Assembly: GCA_045601525.1 (NCBI GenBank)
Contig: JAZRZR010000073.1
Span: 1-22,331, forward strand
Source of the DNA: SIG565 sp045601525
Lineage (GTDB): Bacteria; Bacillota; Clostridia; Oscillospirales; Acutalibacteraceae
Direction: 5' to 3'
DNA length: 22,331 nt
Below, piece by piece: positions 8,590 to 17,600 of this stretch (the first letter of the stretch is position 1; every line of letters starts with the position of its first letter). The position numbers and the translations under genes are program-made. Below the pieces are notes generated by a model. The model had not been told where the DNA came from, did no database searches, and was given only the letters and a program-made list of their open reading frames with translations.

Positions 8590-9594
8590 TTATAAATTCC
8601 AGTCAGAAGTATCTCTATACAATGTACCATTATATTTGTAATAAGTCGCTTTTTTTCTACCTCGCTTATCTATGTCCTTTGTCTCAGTCGCCGTTAAGGT
8701 GTTTATAATTTCATAATAATCCGTATCTTTAAGTTTTTCCATTTTATATGTTTTTGTTTTTCCATTTGGGAAAGTTATTTGTACCTTACCGTTTTCAAGG
8801 CGCTTTATTGCTGACATATCTTTTCGGGATTCTGAAATCAAACTTTGAACTGTACTTCTATCAAGTTCCTTATTGCCTGTTAATCCATGTTTTTTGTGCC
8901 AATCACTACGCTCGCAATAATCAATATATTCTTTCTCGCTAACCCCGGCACTTCTTAACACTTGACCCAGCATTGTTTCATCTACACCATAAAGTTCTAC
9001 GAAATCTACCACTTTTTGCAGTGATGTGAGTTTATCATATTCATTTGCTTCCATATCCTTCTTAAACTCACTTAATGCTGATTTTGCCTCTTTTTGTGCT
9101 TCTGCTTCCGCCTTCTGTGCTTGCTCAACCTCGGTATTGTATCTGCTCACAGCTCCGCTATATGCCTGGTCATAAGCATCTTGTTCAATTTTTGCATTCT
9201 TTGAAAGACGCTCGTTTTCATTTTCGGCCAAAAGAGAATTCAATTCGTGTGTGATGGTCTTTATCATATTTTGCTTGTCCCTCTCGATTTTAGCCTGATT
9301 ATTTGAGGCCGATAGCTTCACCGCCGTCATTTGAGTGGCATTAAGGCCCGATTGTGTGAGTCCAAGGTTCGCATTTGCCTCGGCCACCTCACGCTCATTT
9401 ATATATTTTTGCACCTCAATCCTGCGGGCATCCTCCTCATAGCTTTGACTCTGAAGGTCTATCTCCTGCTGTGCGGTATCCCTTAAAGTTTTTTCCTTGT
9501 TGGCATATAAGGTGTCGTTATCCGCCTTTGCCTTATCAACATTTGGCTGCAGTGCGGCAAGATTTTCTTTGGTATATTCATCAATTTTAGACAT
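8590..9594 (-). CDS. Coiled-coil internal virion / ejection-type protein (334 aa)
   Basis: The N-terminal two thirds (about 1-190) are almost wholly helical and rich in Ala, Glu, Gln and Lys, with a central pattern NLGLTQSGLNATQMTAVKLS around 80-100. I recognise that pattern from structural proteins next to tail genes in gut phages. A more globular C-terminal part (about 200-334) holds SVSEKEY/YCERSDW-like helices and a short beta-rich end (KVQITFPNGKTKTYKM, YYKYNGTLY). The start overlaps the upstream stop as TAATG, behind GGGAGGGG at 7 nt spacing. It lies between the nozzle-like protein and the giant polyvalent protein, the position of ejected internal proteins in short-tailed phages. It may form part of the ejection channel or chaperone the giant protein into the capsid. 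That role is inferred from context; no catalytic motif is visible. Confidence 0.55.
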   Translation of the reverse strand: MSKIDEYTKENLAALQPNVDKAKADNDTLYANKEKTLRDTAQQEIDLQSQSYEEDARRIEVQKYINEREVAEANANLGLTQSGLNATQMTAVKLSASNNQAKIERDKQNMIKTITHELNSLLAENENERLSKNAKIEQDAYDQAYSGAVSRYNTEVEQAQKAEAEAQKEAKSALSEFKKDMEANEYDKLTSLQKVVDFVELYGVDETMLGQVLRSAGVSEKEYIDYCERSDWHKKHGLTGNKELDRSTVQSLISESRKDMSAIKRLENGKVQITFPNGKTKTYKMEKLKDTDYYEIINTLTATETKDIDKRGRKKATYYKYNGTLYRDTSDWNL

Positions 9595-11789
9595 TATCTA
9601 ACCCCTCCCGTTATCCTGTAATTAAGAGTTATGGTGTCAACCGCAAGCGGTCCGTCACAAGAAATCCTTACCCCAAAACGTTCTACCTGTCGGATGCACG
9701 GATTCAGTTGTACACTTTTTATATAACCCGCCGAAAACTGCTTTGTGTCGGCGCCGTTCAAAGTTACCTGTGTGCTTTCGGTACCCATATCGGTCACAAA
9801 GCTAACTGTCACCGGTTTAGCGCCGTTATTTCCAAGGCTAAGGCTCACCTTATCAATGTTTTTGTAATATCCCTGTGCGCCGAATTCAAAAAGTTTTGTG
9901 GTTATTTCACTCTTTATCGAATAATCCGTAGTTCTATATTCTTGTGTTGTATCTACCGTGTGCAGTATCCTATCAAAATTTACATTTTCATCAAGCACAG
10001 CGTAATACATACCATCAGCATATCCTTGGCAAACAACAAGCTCATCCCCACAAGTTGCCGCTATCGTTTGTGATAAATCATTTGCCTTAAGACCTAATTG
10101 CCAAAAATACCACGGGATTTTAAGGTTGGCATCCTCGTTTTTGGAATAACTCGATACATATTGGTAGCCGTAGGAATTGTAATCCATCACATAAATATTC
10201 AAATCGCCAAGATTGTTTTCACTATTTGGCACCAACAACAAATAATGCCCGTTCCAATCAGCTGAACAGGCATTTTTTAATTGCTTTTCGGTCTTGAGTT
10301 TTCTATATACCATTTCTCCCAACTCGAAAATACTGCGTTCGCTGTATTGATTGTTAGATACTAATGTATATACCCTGCCGCCACTGTTAGTCCATACAAG
10401 TCGGTTTCGGCACAGTTGCACCGTATCAGTACAGTCACAGCCTATATTGGCATTAATAAGAACCAACGGGAACCTTACACTTGCTGTTGTTGCATCAATT
10501 GTTGATTGCCCCATAAGTTCATCTGCCGTAAGGCCTCCGCTATAATTGTATTGTGTAAAATATGTTTCGTGCGGCTTAAAAATCACAAGCATATCCGATT
10601 GTTTGCCAAAGCCCGTAACCGCCGAATCCGATTCTCCCACATAGAAATAATTGTTTTCAGGAAAATATAAAGGATTATTAAGGTCGGACCAAATAACAAG
10701 ATTCGGCTCGCTTTTGTTTCCGCCCATAAACAAACGGGTGCCGCCGTTTATTCCCTCACTGCCGCCGCCAAACCAAGCCGTTTTTGTCATTTCAAAAACT
10801 TTTTTTCTTTGGTCAAGTTTGCAATTCGCATATGCATCTTCACGCAACAAACTTTCATCCGCAACAGTATAAAACGGCGCTGTAATTGTCATATTGTTCC
10901 TAACATATTTATCCTTACCAATAATGGCGGTAGTGCCTGTGTTTTTATCCAAAAAATAAACCTCACAGCCAGCTACATGCATTTCCAAACCATCGATATC
11001 GTTATAACCATCTTCCGCAGCATAAAATTTATCTGTAATTTGCACTTGGTGCGTTACATTTTTGCCATCGGGATGCGTTATTGTGGCTATAACCCACTCA
11101 TCAGCGAGAGACCAAAAAGGATTGTAAATTCCATTTTCAACAGGATGAAGTAACTTATACCGCATTTCATTACTGTCTCGATTATAATCAACGGTGGAAA
11201 AAACCATTTTATAATAATTGCACATCATATTATAGCCTTCAAGCATCGTTGCATCACCCGAAGTGCTTCCTATAGGCATATTATTCGTGCATATTGTTGG
11301 AATATGATAGTTCTCTAATATAGCCCCTCTATCATCATCGATGCACTCCCACTTAGTCGCATTAGGTAATAACTTATATGTGTGTTCGTTATAGCAATAT
11401 AATGTTCCATCCTTTTCTATCACGATGTAATCGTTTGAATCGCCTATATAAAGTGGCGCCGGGCGGGAAGTCCTCCCCTTGCCCACAAAGAGAAACACTA
11501 TTTGATTATTGTTAATACCTGAAAACAAACGGCAAACTACGCCATTTTCTTCTTTGTATATATCGTGAGGCTTGAGGTTTGCGTATGCTAAATGCCCCTC
11601 ATCGTGATAAGTCATATCACTAACCCCGGGGCGAGTTTTCAATACGCCATCGTGATACCATATATTAAGACTTTCGGTCATTTGGTTGTCCTGTATTGCA
11701 CTCACCGAATCTCTTAGGTTAATGCCGCCCGACAAATCAGGTATTGCGACCACCTGTTTTGCCCTCTTATTCATTAACGGAAAACTCAT
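9594..11789 (-). CDS. Tail nozzle / stopper-like structural protein (731 aa)
   Basis: The N-terminus reads VVAIPDLSGGINLRDSVSAIQDNQMTESLNIWYHDGVLKTRPGV. This matches the general pattern of T7 gp12-type nozzle and P22 gp10-type stopper proteins, in which an early 'GGI...(D/N)NQ...N...D.G.L..RPG' segment precedes a beta-propeller. The remainder is beta-rich with repeated Trp/Tyr/Asn strands and little helix, such as NGHYLLLVPNSENN and IYVMDYNSYGYQYVSSY near the middle and a C-terminal beta domain ending in NYRITGGVR. It starts in an ATGA overlap with the adaptor-like gene, behind GAGGAG. Order portal, adaptor, this gene fits closure of the portal channel after packaging and formation of the short tail tube. 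The fold is inferred from pattern, not from an alignment. Confidence 0.6.
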   Translation of the reverse strand: MSFPLMNKRAKQVVAIPDLSGGINLRDSVSAIQDNQMTESLNIWYHDGVLKTRPGVSDMTYHDEGHLAYANLKPHDIYKEENGVVCRLFSGINNNQIVFLFVGKGRTSRPAPLYIGDSNDYIVIEKDGTLYCYNEHTYKLLPNATKWECIDDDRGAILENYHIPTICTNNMPIGSTSGDATMLEGYNMMCNYYKMVFSTVDYNRDSNEMRYKLLHPVENGIYNPFWSLADEWVIATITHPDGKNVTHQVQITDKFYAAEDGYNDIDGLEMHVAGCEVYFLDKNTGTTAIIGKDKYVRNNMTITAPFYTVADESLLREDAYANCKLDQRKKVFEMTKTAWFGGGSEGINGGTRLFMGGNKSEPNLVIWSDLNNPLYFPENNYFYVGESDSAVTGFGKQSDMLVIFKPHETYFTQYNYSGGLTADELMGQSTIDATTASVRFPLVLINANIGCDCTDTVQLCRNRLVWTNSGGRVYTLVSNNQYSERSIFELGEMVYRKLKTEKQLKNACSADWNGHYLLLVPNSENNLGDLNIYVMDYNSYGYQYVSSYSKNEDANLKIPWYFWQLGLKANDLSQTIAATCGDELVVCQGYADGMYYAVLDENVNFDRILHTVDTTQEYRTTDYSIKSEITTKLFEFGAQGYYKNIDKVSLSLGNNGAKPVTVSFVTDMGTESTQVTLNGADTKQFSAGYIKSVQLNPCIRQVERFGVRISCDGPLAVDTITLNYRITGGVR

Positions 11790-12151
11790 ATATCATAACT
11801 CCTCGGTATATCATCAATAATTTGCGTATGCTTTGTAAGAGAACGGCGTTTCGAATTAAAGGTTGACATCCACAACTGTTGCTGGTCGCCGTCGTTCTCC
11901 GATTGCGCTATAAACGCCGCTACACCAAATTGCATAACGCCCAAAGCCTTTGCCGATAATTCTATATTGTCGGCAAGTTTGAAAATCGGCTTGAAATCCC
12001 CGCTTTTTTCAATATCCCATAAATCGTTATAAACCACATTAAGCATTGGTATCGATTTATTCATTATGCGGTCAGTCAACTGCTCATTTCCCGAAGCATC
12101 GGTATATCCTAAAAGCTTTAATGCCTTTACAAGCATCTCTTTGGCTGTCAT
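11786..12151 (-). CDS. Head-tail adaptor-like protein (121 aa)
   Basis: A small mostly helical protein starting MTAKEMLVKALKLLGY, with VGAAFIAQ-like and NDGDQQQLWMSTFNSKRR segments in the second half. Size, helical content and position directly after the portal gene (ATGA overlap, AGGAGG 7 nt before the ATG) match portal-bound adaptors of short-tailed phages such as P22 gp4 or T7 gp11. It would form the dodecameric ring between the portal and the 731-residue nozzle-like protein encoded next. Sequence similarity to those proteins cannot be judged by eye, so the role rests on synteny and size. Confidence 0.55.
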   Translation of the reverse strand: MTAKEMLVKALKLLGYTDASGNEQLTDRIMNKSIPMLNVVYNDLWDIEKSGDFKPIFKLADNIELSAKALGVMQFGVAAFIAQSENDGDQQQLWMSTFNSKRRSLTKHTQIIDDIPRSYDI

Positions 12152-13995
12152 TGTTCTACCTCCTGTTGCGCACCACCCGAAATACTTCCCCGCATTTTTT
12201 GAAGTATTGCTTGTTGCTGTTCAGGCGGTAGTTGTTGATATTTAGCATATAATTCGGGCTGTTGCTCGGCAAAAGCAGCAAGCACCGCCTCATCCGAAGT
12301 GCCCTCATCATATTCGGCCTGTTGCGCTCTTTTTTCCTTAAATTCGTTTATGAGGCCTGTAACATTAGGTATCATATTCTTTGGCATACGCTCCAAATAC
12401 TGCTCAGGCGTAATAATTCCCGCCGTAAGCAACGAATCAAGTGTGGATACCACAACCGATTGACTGTAGAGTGTCGATGCACCCACATCTACCCTTGCAT
12501 TTACGAGCAGATTCCTATAACGCTCGGCGTGGAACGGCACATACGCCACTCCTTCATTTGTATCTACCTTCAGTCTCCTGTCGCCATACAAATTAAGCCA
12601 AAACTCTGCCCATATACGCATTACATCCTCTATAAAAGCGTAATATGCGTTTTGTTTTAATTGCATCGGCTGTAAAGCCGCCTCTCTCATTTGAATAATA
12701 GCAGCTGCGTTGTCAGGTCTAACATTACCAAGTGCCGCATCGTTGGCGCCGCTATATGAAAGAGTGTTTCCTGCCAAATCGTTAATCACGGTGAGCATTT
12801 GTCCCGCAAAGTTCGGCGGTTGCACATATCTGATAGCGCCTGCAACATCTTCGGTACTACCGTAAACCTTAATAATTTGCCCCGGGTCATTGCTGACATT
12901 ATCTACAACATCACCGTTAACCACCATAATGGGCATACCCTTAAGCATAAGATTCCATATTTGAGAAGATAACGCACGGTTAATCGCGATTTGATTTGGA
13001 ATTAAACAGGTTATCTCACTTTCACCGTACGCGCTGCTCTTTCGTGTGTCCCAATGCATCGTTGCTATGGGGTATAGCTTAATACCTGTATCAAAAGGAC
13101 GGCGCACAAGGCAGTTTTCGGTGCATTTTACACACATCACCTTATAACCTGTAGCCTCATTGTTCCACTCTTTATAGAATTTTGTGTAAAGTGTTGCTCT
13201 TTGGCTTTCGGTCGGCTCTTCCTCTCCTCTCGTTCCGGCATTTGTATATTCTCTGTCGGCACCGTCAGGCTTTATGTTTTCAATATCCTCCGCCGCTATG
13301 CGATTACGCTTTGCCTCACGCTTGATTTCCTCAACATCCTTGCGCTGTGAAATGATTATATACGGTTGGCTTTGCACATCAATACAGTTAGCATCGCCAA
13401 AAACTATATTTTCAACATCAATTACCTGACAGGCAATATCTCCTTTTATTGCAGTAGTTTTTTCATCATCAGCATAAAGACCTGTCTCGGTAAGCTCATC
13501 CCAATATGTATATAACACACCCGTACCGCTTACATATGCATTTTTAAGCGCTTCTGCAGCCTGTGTGTTGAATTTTAACCTTTCCATAGTGCTGTTGCCG
13601 TAGCTTGTCAAAAAATCCATAACAACCGATATTTCAAGGTCTTTTACCTTCCCTGTAAAGTCACTTGTCCCCGAAAGCACATTTTCTTTTGCGGTTTTAT
13701 AGTCATTTTCGGCAACCGTATTTGTTGCAACACCCTCGGCCGTAAAGTTCACCGAAATCGGCGCCGATGAAATTGAGGATAATTTATAGTCACCAATGCG
13801 CTTTATTACGTTCAAACGCACCAACGGTCTATCATTACCGCATTTGGCACCATACCATTGGTCGCCAACATAAAATCTCTCGTTAATTTTACTTTGTTCA
13901 AATATGCCTTTTGCTCCTATGTTTGCCTTAAAGTTACTTCCGGCAGTATATTCCTTAAAAACCGAACTCGGCTCGGTCTTGATTTTCTTACTCAT
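12148..13995 (-). CDS. Portal protein, P22-like (615 aa)
   Basis: The N-terminal region has NERFYVGDQW and DRPLVRLNVIKRIGDYKLS, the pattern of the P22-type portal family (Gln/Trp-rich 'GDQW' followed by an 'N.I....' helix). A middle section (YPIATMHWDTRKSSAYGESEI, then LIPNQIAINRALSSQIWNLM) matches the portal wing/stem region. The C-terminal tail is Gln/Glu-rich (QQPELYAKYQQLPPEQQQAIL), as in P22-type portals whose C-terminus makes a barrel or crown. AAGGTG lies 7 nt before the ATG, which overlaps the stop of the 50-residue gene upstream. The portal forms the dodecameric vertex ring through which DNA is packaged and ejected. The gene lies after the capsid gene, whereas P22-type clusters usually have it before. 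Confidence 0.85.
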   Translation of the reverse strand: MSKKIKTEPSSVFKEYTAGSNFKANIGAKGIFEQSKINERFYVGDQWYGAKCGNDRPLVRLNVIKRIGDYKLSSISSAPISVNFTAEGVATNTVAENDYKTAKENVLSGTSDFTGKVKDLEISVVMDFLTSYGNSTMERLKFNTQAAEALKNAYVSGTGVLYTYWDELTETGLYADDEKTTAIKGDIACQVIDVENIVFGDANCIDVQSQPYIIISQRKDVEEIKREAKRNRIAAEDIENIKPDGADREYTNAGTRGEEEPTESQRATLYTKFYKEWNNEATGYKVMCVKCTENCLVRRPFDTGIKLYPIATMHWDTRKSSAYGESEITCLIPNQIAINRALSSQIWNLMLKGMPIMVVNGDVVDNVSNDPGQIIKVYGSTEDVAGAIRYVQPPNFAGQMLTVINDLAGNTLSYSGANDAALGNVRPDNAAAIIQMREAALQPMQLKQNAYYAFIEDVMRIWAEFWLNLYGDRRLKVDTNEGVAYVPFHAERYRNLLVNARVDVGASTLYSQSVVVSTLDSLLTAGIITPEQYLERMPKNMIPNVTGLINEFKEKRAQQAEYDEGTSDEAVLAAFAEQQPELYAKYQQLPPEQQQAILQKMRGSISGGAQQEVEQ

Positions 13996-14144
13996 TTGTT
14001 TTCACCTTTCTTTTTTCTTGGTGTTTGTTTGGGCTGTACTTTTTCTTCTATAACCTCGGTGTATCCTAACGTTTTTAGGTGGTTGATTTTTCGCTCATTA
14101 TTCGTTGTTTCAATGATATTTCCATACCTGCTTTTTAGTTTCAT
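13992..14144 (-). CDS. Small basic protein between capsid and portal genes (50 aa)
   Basis: A short gene from ATG 14144 to TGA 13992, preceded by GGAG at 7 nt and overlapping the portal start as ATGA. The protein begins MKLKSRYGNIIETTNNERKI, followed by NHLKTLGYTEVIE and a very basic tail (KQTPRKKKGENK). Small proteins with an opening 'K-x-x-x-x-Y-G-x-x-x-E' strand, a helix and a 'GY-x-E-V' strand are common between capsid and connector genes in Bacillota phages. Their function is generally unknown; a head-decoration or connector role is only a guess. The ribosome site and overlap make the gene itself well supported. Confidence 0.72.
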   Translation of the reverse strand: MKLKSRYGNIIETTNNERKINHLKTLGYTEVIEEKVQPKQTPRKKKGENK

Positions 14145-14163
14145 TTTTCTTCTCCATAATGCA

Positions 14164-14193
14164 GGAATAAAGGGAGAAGCCGAAGCTCCTCCC
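14164..14193 (-). terminator. UUCG hairpin downstream of the major capsid gene
   Basis: On the minus strand a 9-bp stem (one G-U pair) closed by a C(UUCG)G tetraloop occupies 14193-14172, preceded by an A-rich stretch and followed by TTTATTCC. It lies 15 nt after the capsid stop. It is terminator-shaped but with a weak U-tract, so it probably ends only a fraction of transcripts, or protects the 3' end of capsid mRNA, helping capsid be made in excess over portal. Confidence 0.6.
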
Positions 14194-14207
14194 TAAATCC
14201 TTTTTAG

Positions 14208-15140
14208 CTATTCCATAATAGCTGCCGCAATATGTTCCATATTGCTCTTCTTAACGAATACATCGTAGTAAATACGATAATCAAATTTGTATGCATCTGC
14301 ATCCTGATTTGTATCAGGCTCGAATACACGAATCTTTTCGCTCTTCTTAACCAAACTTGCCGCTTTCTTGGGCAATACTATGATACCGATATCCTTTGCT
14401 GTTTCGGAAACCTCTAAGATGCCGGTTTCTTCGTTTTTAACGTATTCCGACTTCATACGCTCACTTGATACAGGAATTATTGTTACATCGTTAAGCTTTT
14501 TAACCTTAAGATTAACTTCACCCTGTTTGAAGTCGGATACCGTAATATGCCTTTGAATTTCATTTGAATTCATAAATGCGGCATATACGGTAGGATTAAC
14601 AAAAGCAACCAACTCGGTATCGAAGCCCGCTTTGTCTGACACCATATTTGTAAGTGTTACAAACTGGGCATAAGTGTTTTCGGGATTAAGAATAATTGAA
14701 TTGTTGGTTTTATCTATTTCCTTATCAATACTCACACGATATTTGTTTGCTGCAACAAGCTTTGCAAGTGTTGACAAAACATATGAATCAACCTCAGGAA
14801 CTACCTTTGTACGAACGAATTCGCCCATAACCTGACCTGCAAGGTTAGCAATTCCTGTCTCGTCCATATCCTCTCGGTCAATCTGCAAGGAACGTGCACG
14901 GTCTTGGGTCAACTCAAAAGAAGTTTGAGCAATGGTCATTTTACCCTTAGAGAAACCATTATCACGGTCATAATCAGCAAGACCTACGAAATCGATATCG
15001 GGAATAATAACTGTTTTTGCGCCTACAAACTTAGCGCGAAGTACGTTATCGGCCATAAAGCCGGTAACAGCTTTTTGTGTAACGAGCTTATCCAACTCGC
15101 CTGCAAACTTGGTTGCAAATTCTAATGTGTTTAATGGCAT
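14208..15140 (-). CDS. Major capsid protein (310 aa)
   Basis: The start at ATG 15140 (MPLNTLEFATKF) is chosen because GGAGG lies 8 nt before it; an in-frame ATG 11 codons upstream overlaps the scaffold stop and lacks such a site. The protein has the look of an HK97-fold coat protein: an N-terminal helix, FVGAKTVIIPDIDFVGLADY (E-loop/P-domain like), FELTQDRARSLQIDREDMDE, a long spine-helix segment NLAGQVMGEFVRTKVVPEVDSY, and a C-terminal beta-rich part ending in a long A-domain-like strand pattern. The gene follows the scaffold by 23 nt and is trailed by a stable hairpin. It forms the icosahedral shell. No protease gene is visible nearby, so maturation cleavage is not indicated. Confidence 0.85.
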   Translation of the reverse strand: MPLNTLEFATKFAGELDKLVTQKAVTGFMADNVLRAKFVGAKTVIIPDIDFVGLADYDRDNGFSKGKMTIAQTSFELTQDRARSLQIDREDMDETGIANLAGQVMGEFVRTKVVPEVDSYVLSTLAKLVAANKYRVSIDKEIDKTNNSIILNPENTYAQFVTLTNMVSDKAGFDTELVAFVNPTVYAAFMNSNEIQRHITVSDFKQGEVNLKVKKLNDVTIIPVSSERMKSEYVKNEETGILEVSETAKDIGIIVLPKKAASLVKKSEKIRVFEPDTNQDADAYKFDYRIYYDVFVKKSNMEHIAAAIME

Positions 15141-15163
15141 TTTATTTTCCTCCAAAATTTTAA

Positions 15164-15961
15164 TTATTTCCATAATCCGCGAAGCATTTCATCCACAGCC
15201 GAGTTTTTGCTTTCGGGTGTGCTTGCCATACTGCCTGCGGATTTCTTGGCCGCGGCTTCAGCCTGTGCTTTAGCCGCATTTACTTTTTTTTCTTGCGCAT
15301 ACTTATATTCAAGATAAGCATACTTAATCGGTGTGCCTGATGCCGCCGCCCTTTGTACCTCTACGGGCAACGCACCATATTCACTAAGCTCGGGAAAATC
15401 CTTTTTAAGTTCGGCAAAATCCTCCGCTATCTTTCGGTTAAGGTTTTGCTCGACCTCGGCCTCCCTTTGCTTGCTTGTCTCGGTAACGGCAGTGAATTTC
15501 TTTTGGTTTTCGTTTTTGAATTTTTCCATCAAAACCTCGATAACCTCATCATCCTCGCCATACTTTTCAACAAGTTCCCTGCGCTTAAGGTCCTCACCCG
15601 CTTCTATGTACCCCTTGATAAGTTCTGCCGGCGTCTTATCCTGTATTGCTGCCAAATACGATATTTGGTTAAGCATCTCAGCCATAGAATCAAATTTAAG
15701 TCCCTTTTGCGCTAATGTAACAGCCTCAGCGTGTGAAAGTACTCGGTCCTCATGATTAAACCTCACCTTTATCGTGGGTTCTTCATTTGTTTGAGCTTCG
15801 GTACCACTGTCGGTACCCGCATTGGCTGTGTCGGCCGCCTCTTCGTTGACTCCTTCCGCCCCTGTGTCACTGGGCTCGGCGGTGGTCTCCTCTTGAGTTT
15901 CGGCCTCTGCCGGTTCTGTCGGTGTGGTTTCCTCTAAAACCTGTGCATTGTTTTCTTCCAT
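15164..15961 (-). CDS. Capsid scaffolding protein (265 aa)
   Basis: The first 65 residues are extremely acidic and Thr/Ala-rich (many Glu, no aromatic residues), followed by a short beta segment (IKVRFNHEDRVLSH) and a long helical, charged region from about 80 to the end, closing with SAVDEMLRGLWK. This low-complexity acidic head and helical body is typical of phage scaffolding proteins. It sits immediately before the major capsid gene. AAGGAG lies 7 nt before the ATG. It would direct procapsid assembly and leave before DNA enters. The C-terminal 'EMLRGLW' end resembles the capsid-binding tail of scaffold proteins in related clusters (from memory). Confidence 0.82.
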   Translation of the reverse strand: MEENNAQVLEETTPTEPAEAETQEETTAEPSDTGAEGVNEEAADTANAGTDSGTEAQTNEEPTIKVRFNHEDRVLSHAEAVTLAQKGLKFDSMAEMLNQISYLAAIQDKTPAELIKGYIEAGEDLKRRELVEKYGEDDEVIEVLMEKFKNENQKKFTAVTETSKQREAEVEQNLNRKIAEDFAELKKDFPELSEYGALPVEVQRAAASGTPIKYAYLEYKYAQEKKVNAAKAQAEAAAKKSAGSMASTPESKNSAVDEMLRGLWK

Positions 15962-16008
15962 TTTTTTCTCCTTCTGCTCTTGGTACGAGCATTTATTTAT
16001 TCCACGCC

Positions 16009-16236
16009 TTAAGCGTTAGAATCCTTTTGTTCGCTGCCGTCATAATTCCAAAAATTGCGTTCCTCAGTTTCTTTTTTCCTTTTGTCATAAATCTCTATAT
16101 CCGACAACTCTTTTTTTGTATGAGTTACGCTTGGTTTTTTGCCGCTATATTTGTTTTTGGCATAAAAAAAGCCGATTGCGGTAGCTATTACTACCGAAAT
16201 CAGCCAGGTTATTATTAAATTTACTGCTTCTATCAT
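16009..16236 (-). CDS. Small single-pass membrane protein between terL and scaffold (75 aa)
   Basis: Residues about 6-27 are a hydrophobic span (LIITWLISVVIATAIGFFYA). The rest is strongly charged and Lys/Glu-rich, predicting N-out/C-in topology with a cytoplasmic tail. The gene starts 2 nt after the large terminase stop and ends 47 nt before the scaffold ATG, so it is co-expressed with the packaging genes. I do not recognise a family. It is too short and single-pass for a typical class I holin. A membrane anchor, a pinholin-like protein or a superinfection factor are all possible, with no evidence choosing between them. Confidence 0.7.
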   Translation of the reverse strand: MIEAVNLIITWLISVVIATAIGFFYAKNKYSGKKPSVTHTKKELSDIEIYDKRKKETEERNFWNYDGSEQKDSNA

Positions 16237-16238
16237 TT

Positions 16239-17600
16239 TTAACCTCCCCAGCCTCCAAGCATATCGCCGCCATTTATATTGTGTGTGGCGTTATATCTTT
16301 CCTCAGCTGTTGTTTTCCTTTTTATGTTCGGGTTGCTTGGCTTAAAGAAGCGAACATCATACATACCATACCTTAGCGCGTCCATCAAGTGATTATCCGT
16401 ATCGTCAGGCACATTTGTGTTCTTATCATCTTTATCCTTTTTGTAACTGTAGCTTGAGAGCTCTGCAATTGTGTTTTTGCAACGCGGTAACACGAATATT
16501 TTATATTCCTGCACCTGCATTATGCCGTTCATAATGCTGTCCTTGCCCTTGACACTCGGCTGTATTCGGGCTATTCCCATCCGCCGTAAGTCATCAATGC
16601 TTTTGGGCTCGGCCGCATCAGCCCTTATGCGTTCCTTGGCATAACCTTTTTTTGTTATCATTGCCGCTATATCAGAATTAAGCATCTTTGTTTCATAATG
16701 TTCATCCACGATATACAATTCTTTCTTTATTGGATTGGCGATAAAAACAATAAATGCTGTCGGGTCGTTAGTATATCCGAAGTCAAGACCGAAGTAATAT
16801 CGATACTGCCAACCTTCATCCCTCAACACTTTGCCGCTATCGTCATATTTAACACCCAATATATCGGGATTAAACTCTTTAACTTCCCAGTTCTCATACA
16901 CCAAACCTTCAGCAATTCCCCACTCACCAAGACCGGCAACGGTATATTTGCGGTAATTTGCCTTTTTCATTTGCTCGAAAACAGCTATATCCGTCTTATC
17001 CAAAAACTCATTACACAAATAATTGGTTGAAAATGTAGACACATTGTCGTTTTCCCCGTCAAAGAACCGCTTTTTCAGCCAATGCTGTTCGCTCCAAGGG
17101 TTAAAGGTAAGGGTTGTTTGCTTAAAAAGGTGTTCAGGCACATTACCACGCGGCACCGATAAGTCAAGCTTTTCAAAATCCGCCTCATTTGCTATTTCAA
17201 AAGCCTCCTCAATCCACACAAAGTTCAAGTAGCCCTTTGCCACCGTTGTGGATGCGAGCTTTAATACATCATCAAATCCCCGAAAAAGTATTTTTTGGCC
17301 CGTCGGCAAATATGTCATTTCCATCGGAGAAACCGTGTTTCTCCACAAATGAGTTACACCCAGTTTTTCCTGTGCCCATTTAAGTTGCGAAAAGGTTGAA
17401 TCTCTATGCGTATTCATTACTCCACGCACAACAAGTAGATTGCTTTCGGGATATTTCATAAGTCGGTATATAAAATTCAAAGCGGTAGTGGCACTTTTTT
17501 TGCTGCCCTTACCGCCTTTTAACACTCTATACCTGCTTGTATCGCTCCAATACTTTCCATATCCGCCGCCGATTATCTCAGCTATATTGATTATTGCCAT
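16239..17600 (-). CDS. terL: Terminase large subunit (453 aa)
   Basis: This is the ATPase-nuclease motor that packages DNA at the portal. The Walker A motif GGKGSKKS is at 29-36, the Walker B region FVWIEEA at about 127-133 with adjacent Glu 131-132, and the coupling segment TTLTFNPWSEQHW follows. The C-terminal RNase H-like nuclease shows GLDFGYTND with Asp 273, RADAAEPKS with Asp 328, and DNHLMDALRYG with Asp 407, the three metal-binding acids expected. Length is normal for the Terminase_3/3C type. The ATG shares bases with the stop of the small terminase gene (TAATG), indicating translational coupling. All catalytic residues that I can place by eye are present. Confidence 0.95.
   Translation of the reverse strand: MAIINIAEIIGGGYGKYWSDTSRYRVLKGGKGSKKSATTALNFIYRLMKYPESNLLVVRGVMNTHRDSTFSQLKWAQEKLGVTHLWRNTVSPMEMTYLPTGQKILFRGFDDVLKLASTTVAKGYLNFVWIEEAFEIANEADFEKLDLSVPRGNVPEHLFKQTTLTFNPWSEQHWLKKRFFDGENDNVSTFSTNYLCNEFLDKTDIAVFEQMKKANYRKYTVAGLGEWGIAEGLVYENWEVKEFNPDILGVKYDDSGKVLRDEGWQYRYYFGLDFGYTNDPTAFIVFIANPIKKELYIVDEHYETKMLNSDIAAMITKKGYAKERIRADAAEPKSIDDLRRMGIARIQPSVKGKDSIMNGIMQVQEYKIFVLPRCKNTIAELSSYSYKKDKDDKNTNVPDDTDNHLMDALRYGMYDVRFFKPSNPNIKRKTTAEERYNATHNINGGDMLGGWGG

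Noticed and set aside
15140..15173. Upstream capsid start giving 11 extra residues
   Set aside because: It overlaps the scaffold stop and lacks a ribosome site, whereas ATG 15140 has GGAGG at 8 nt.
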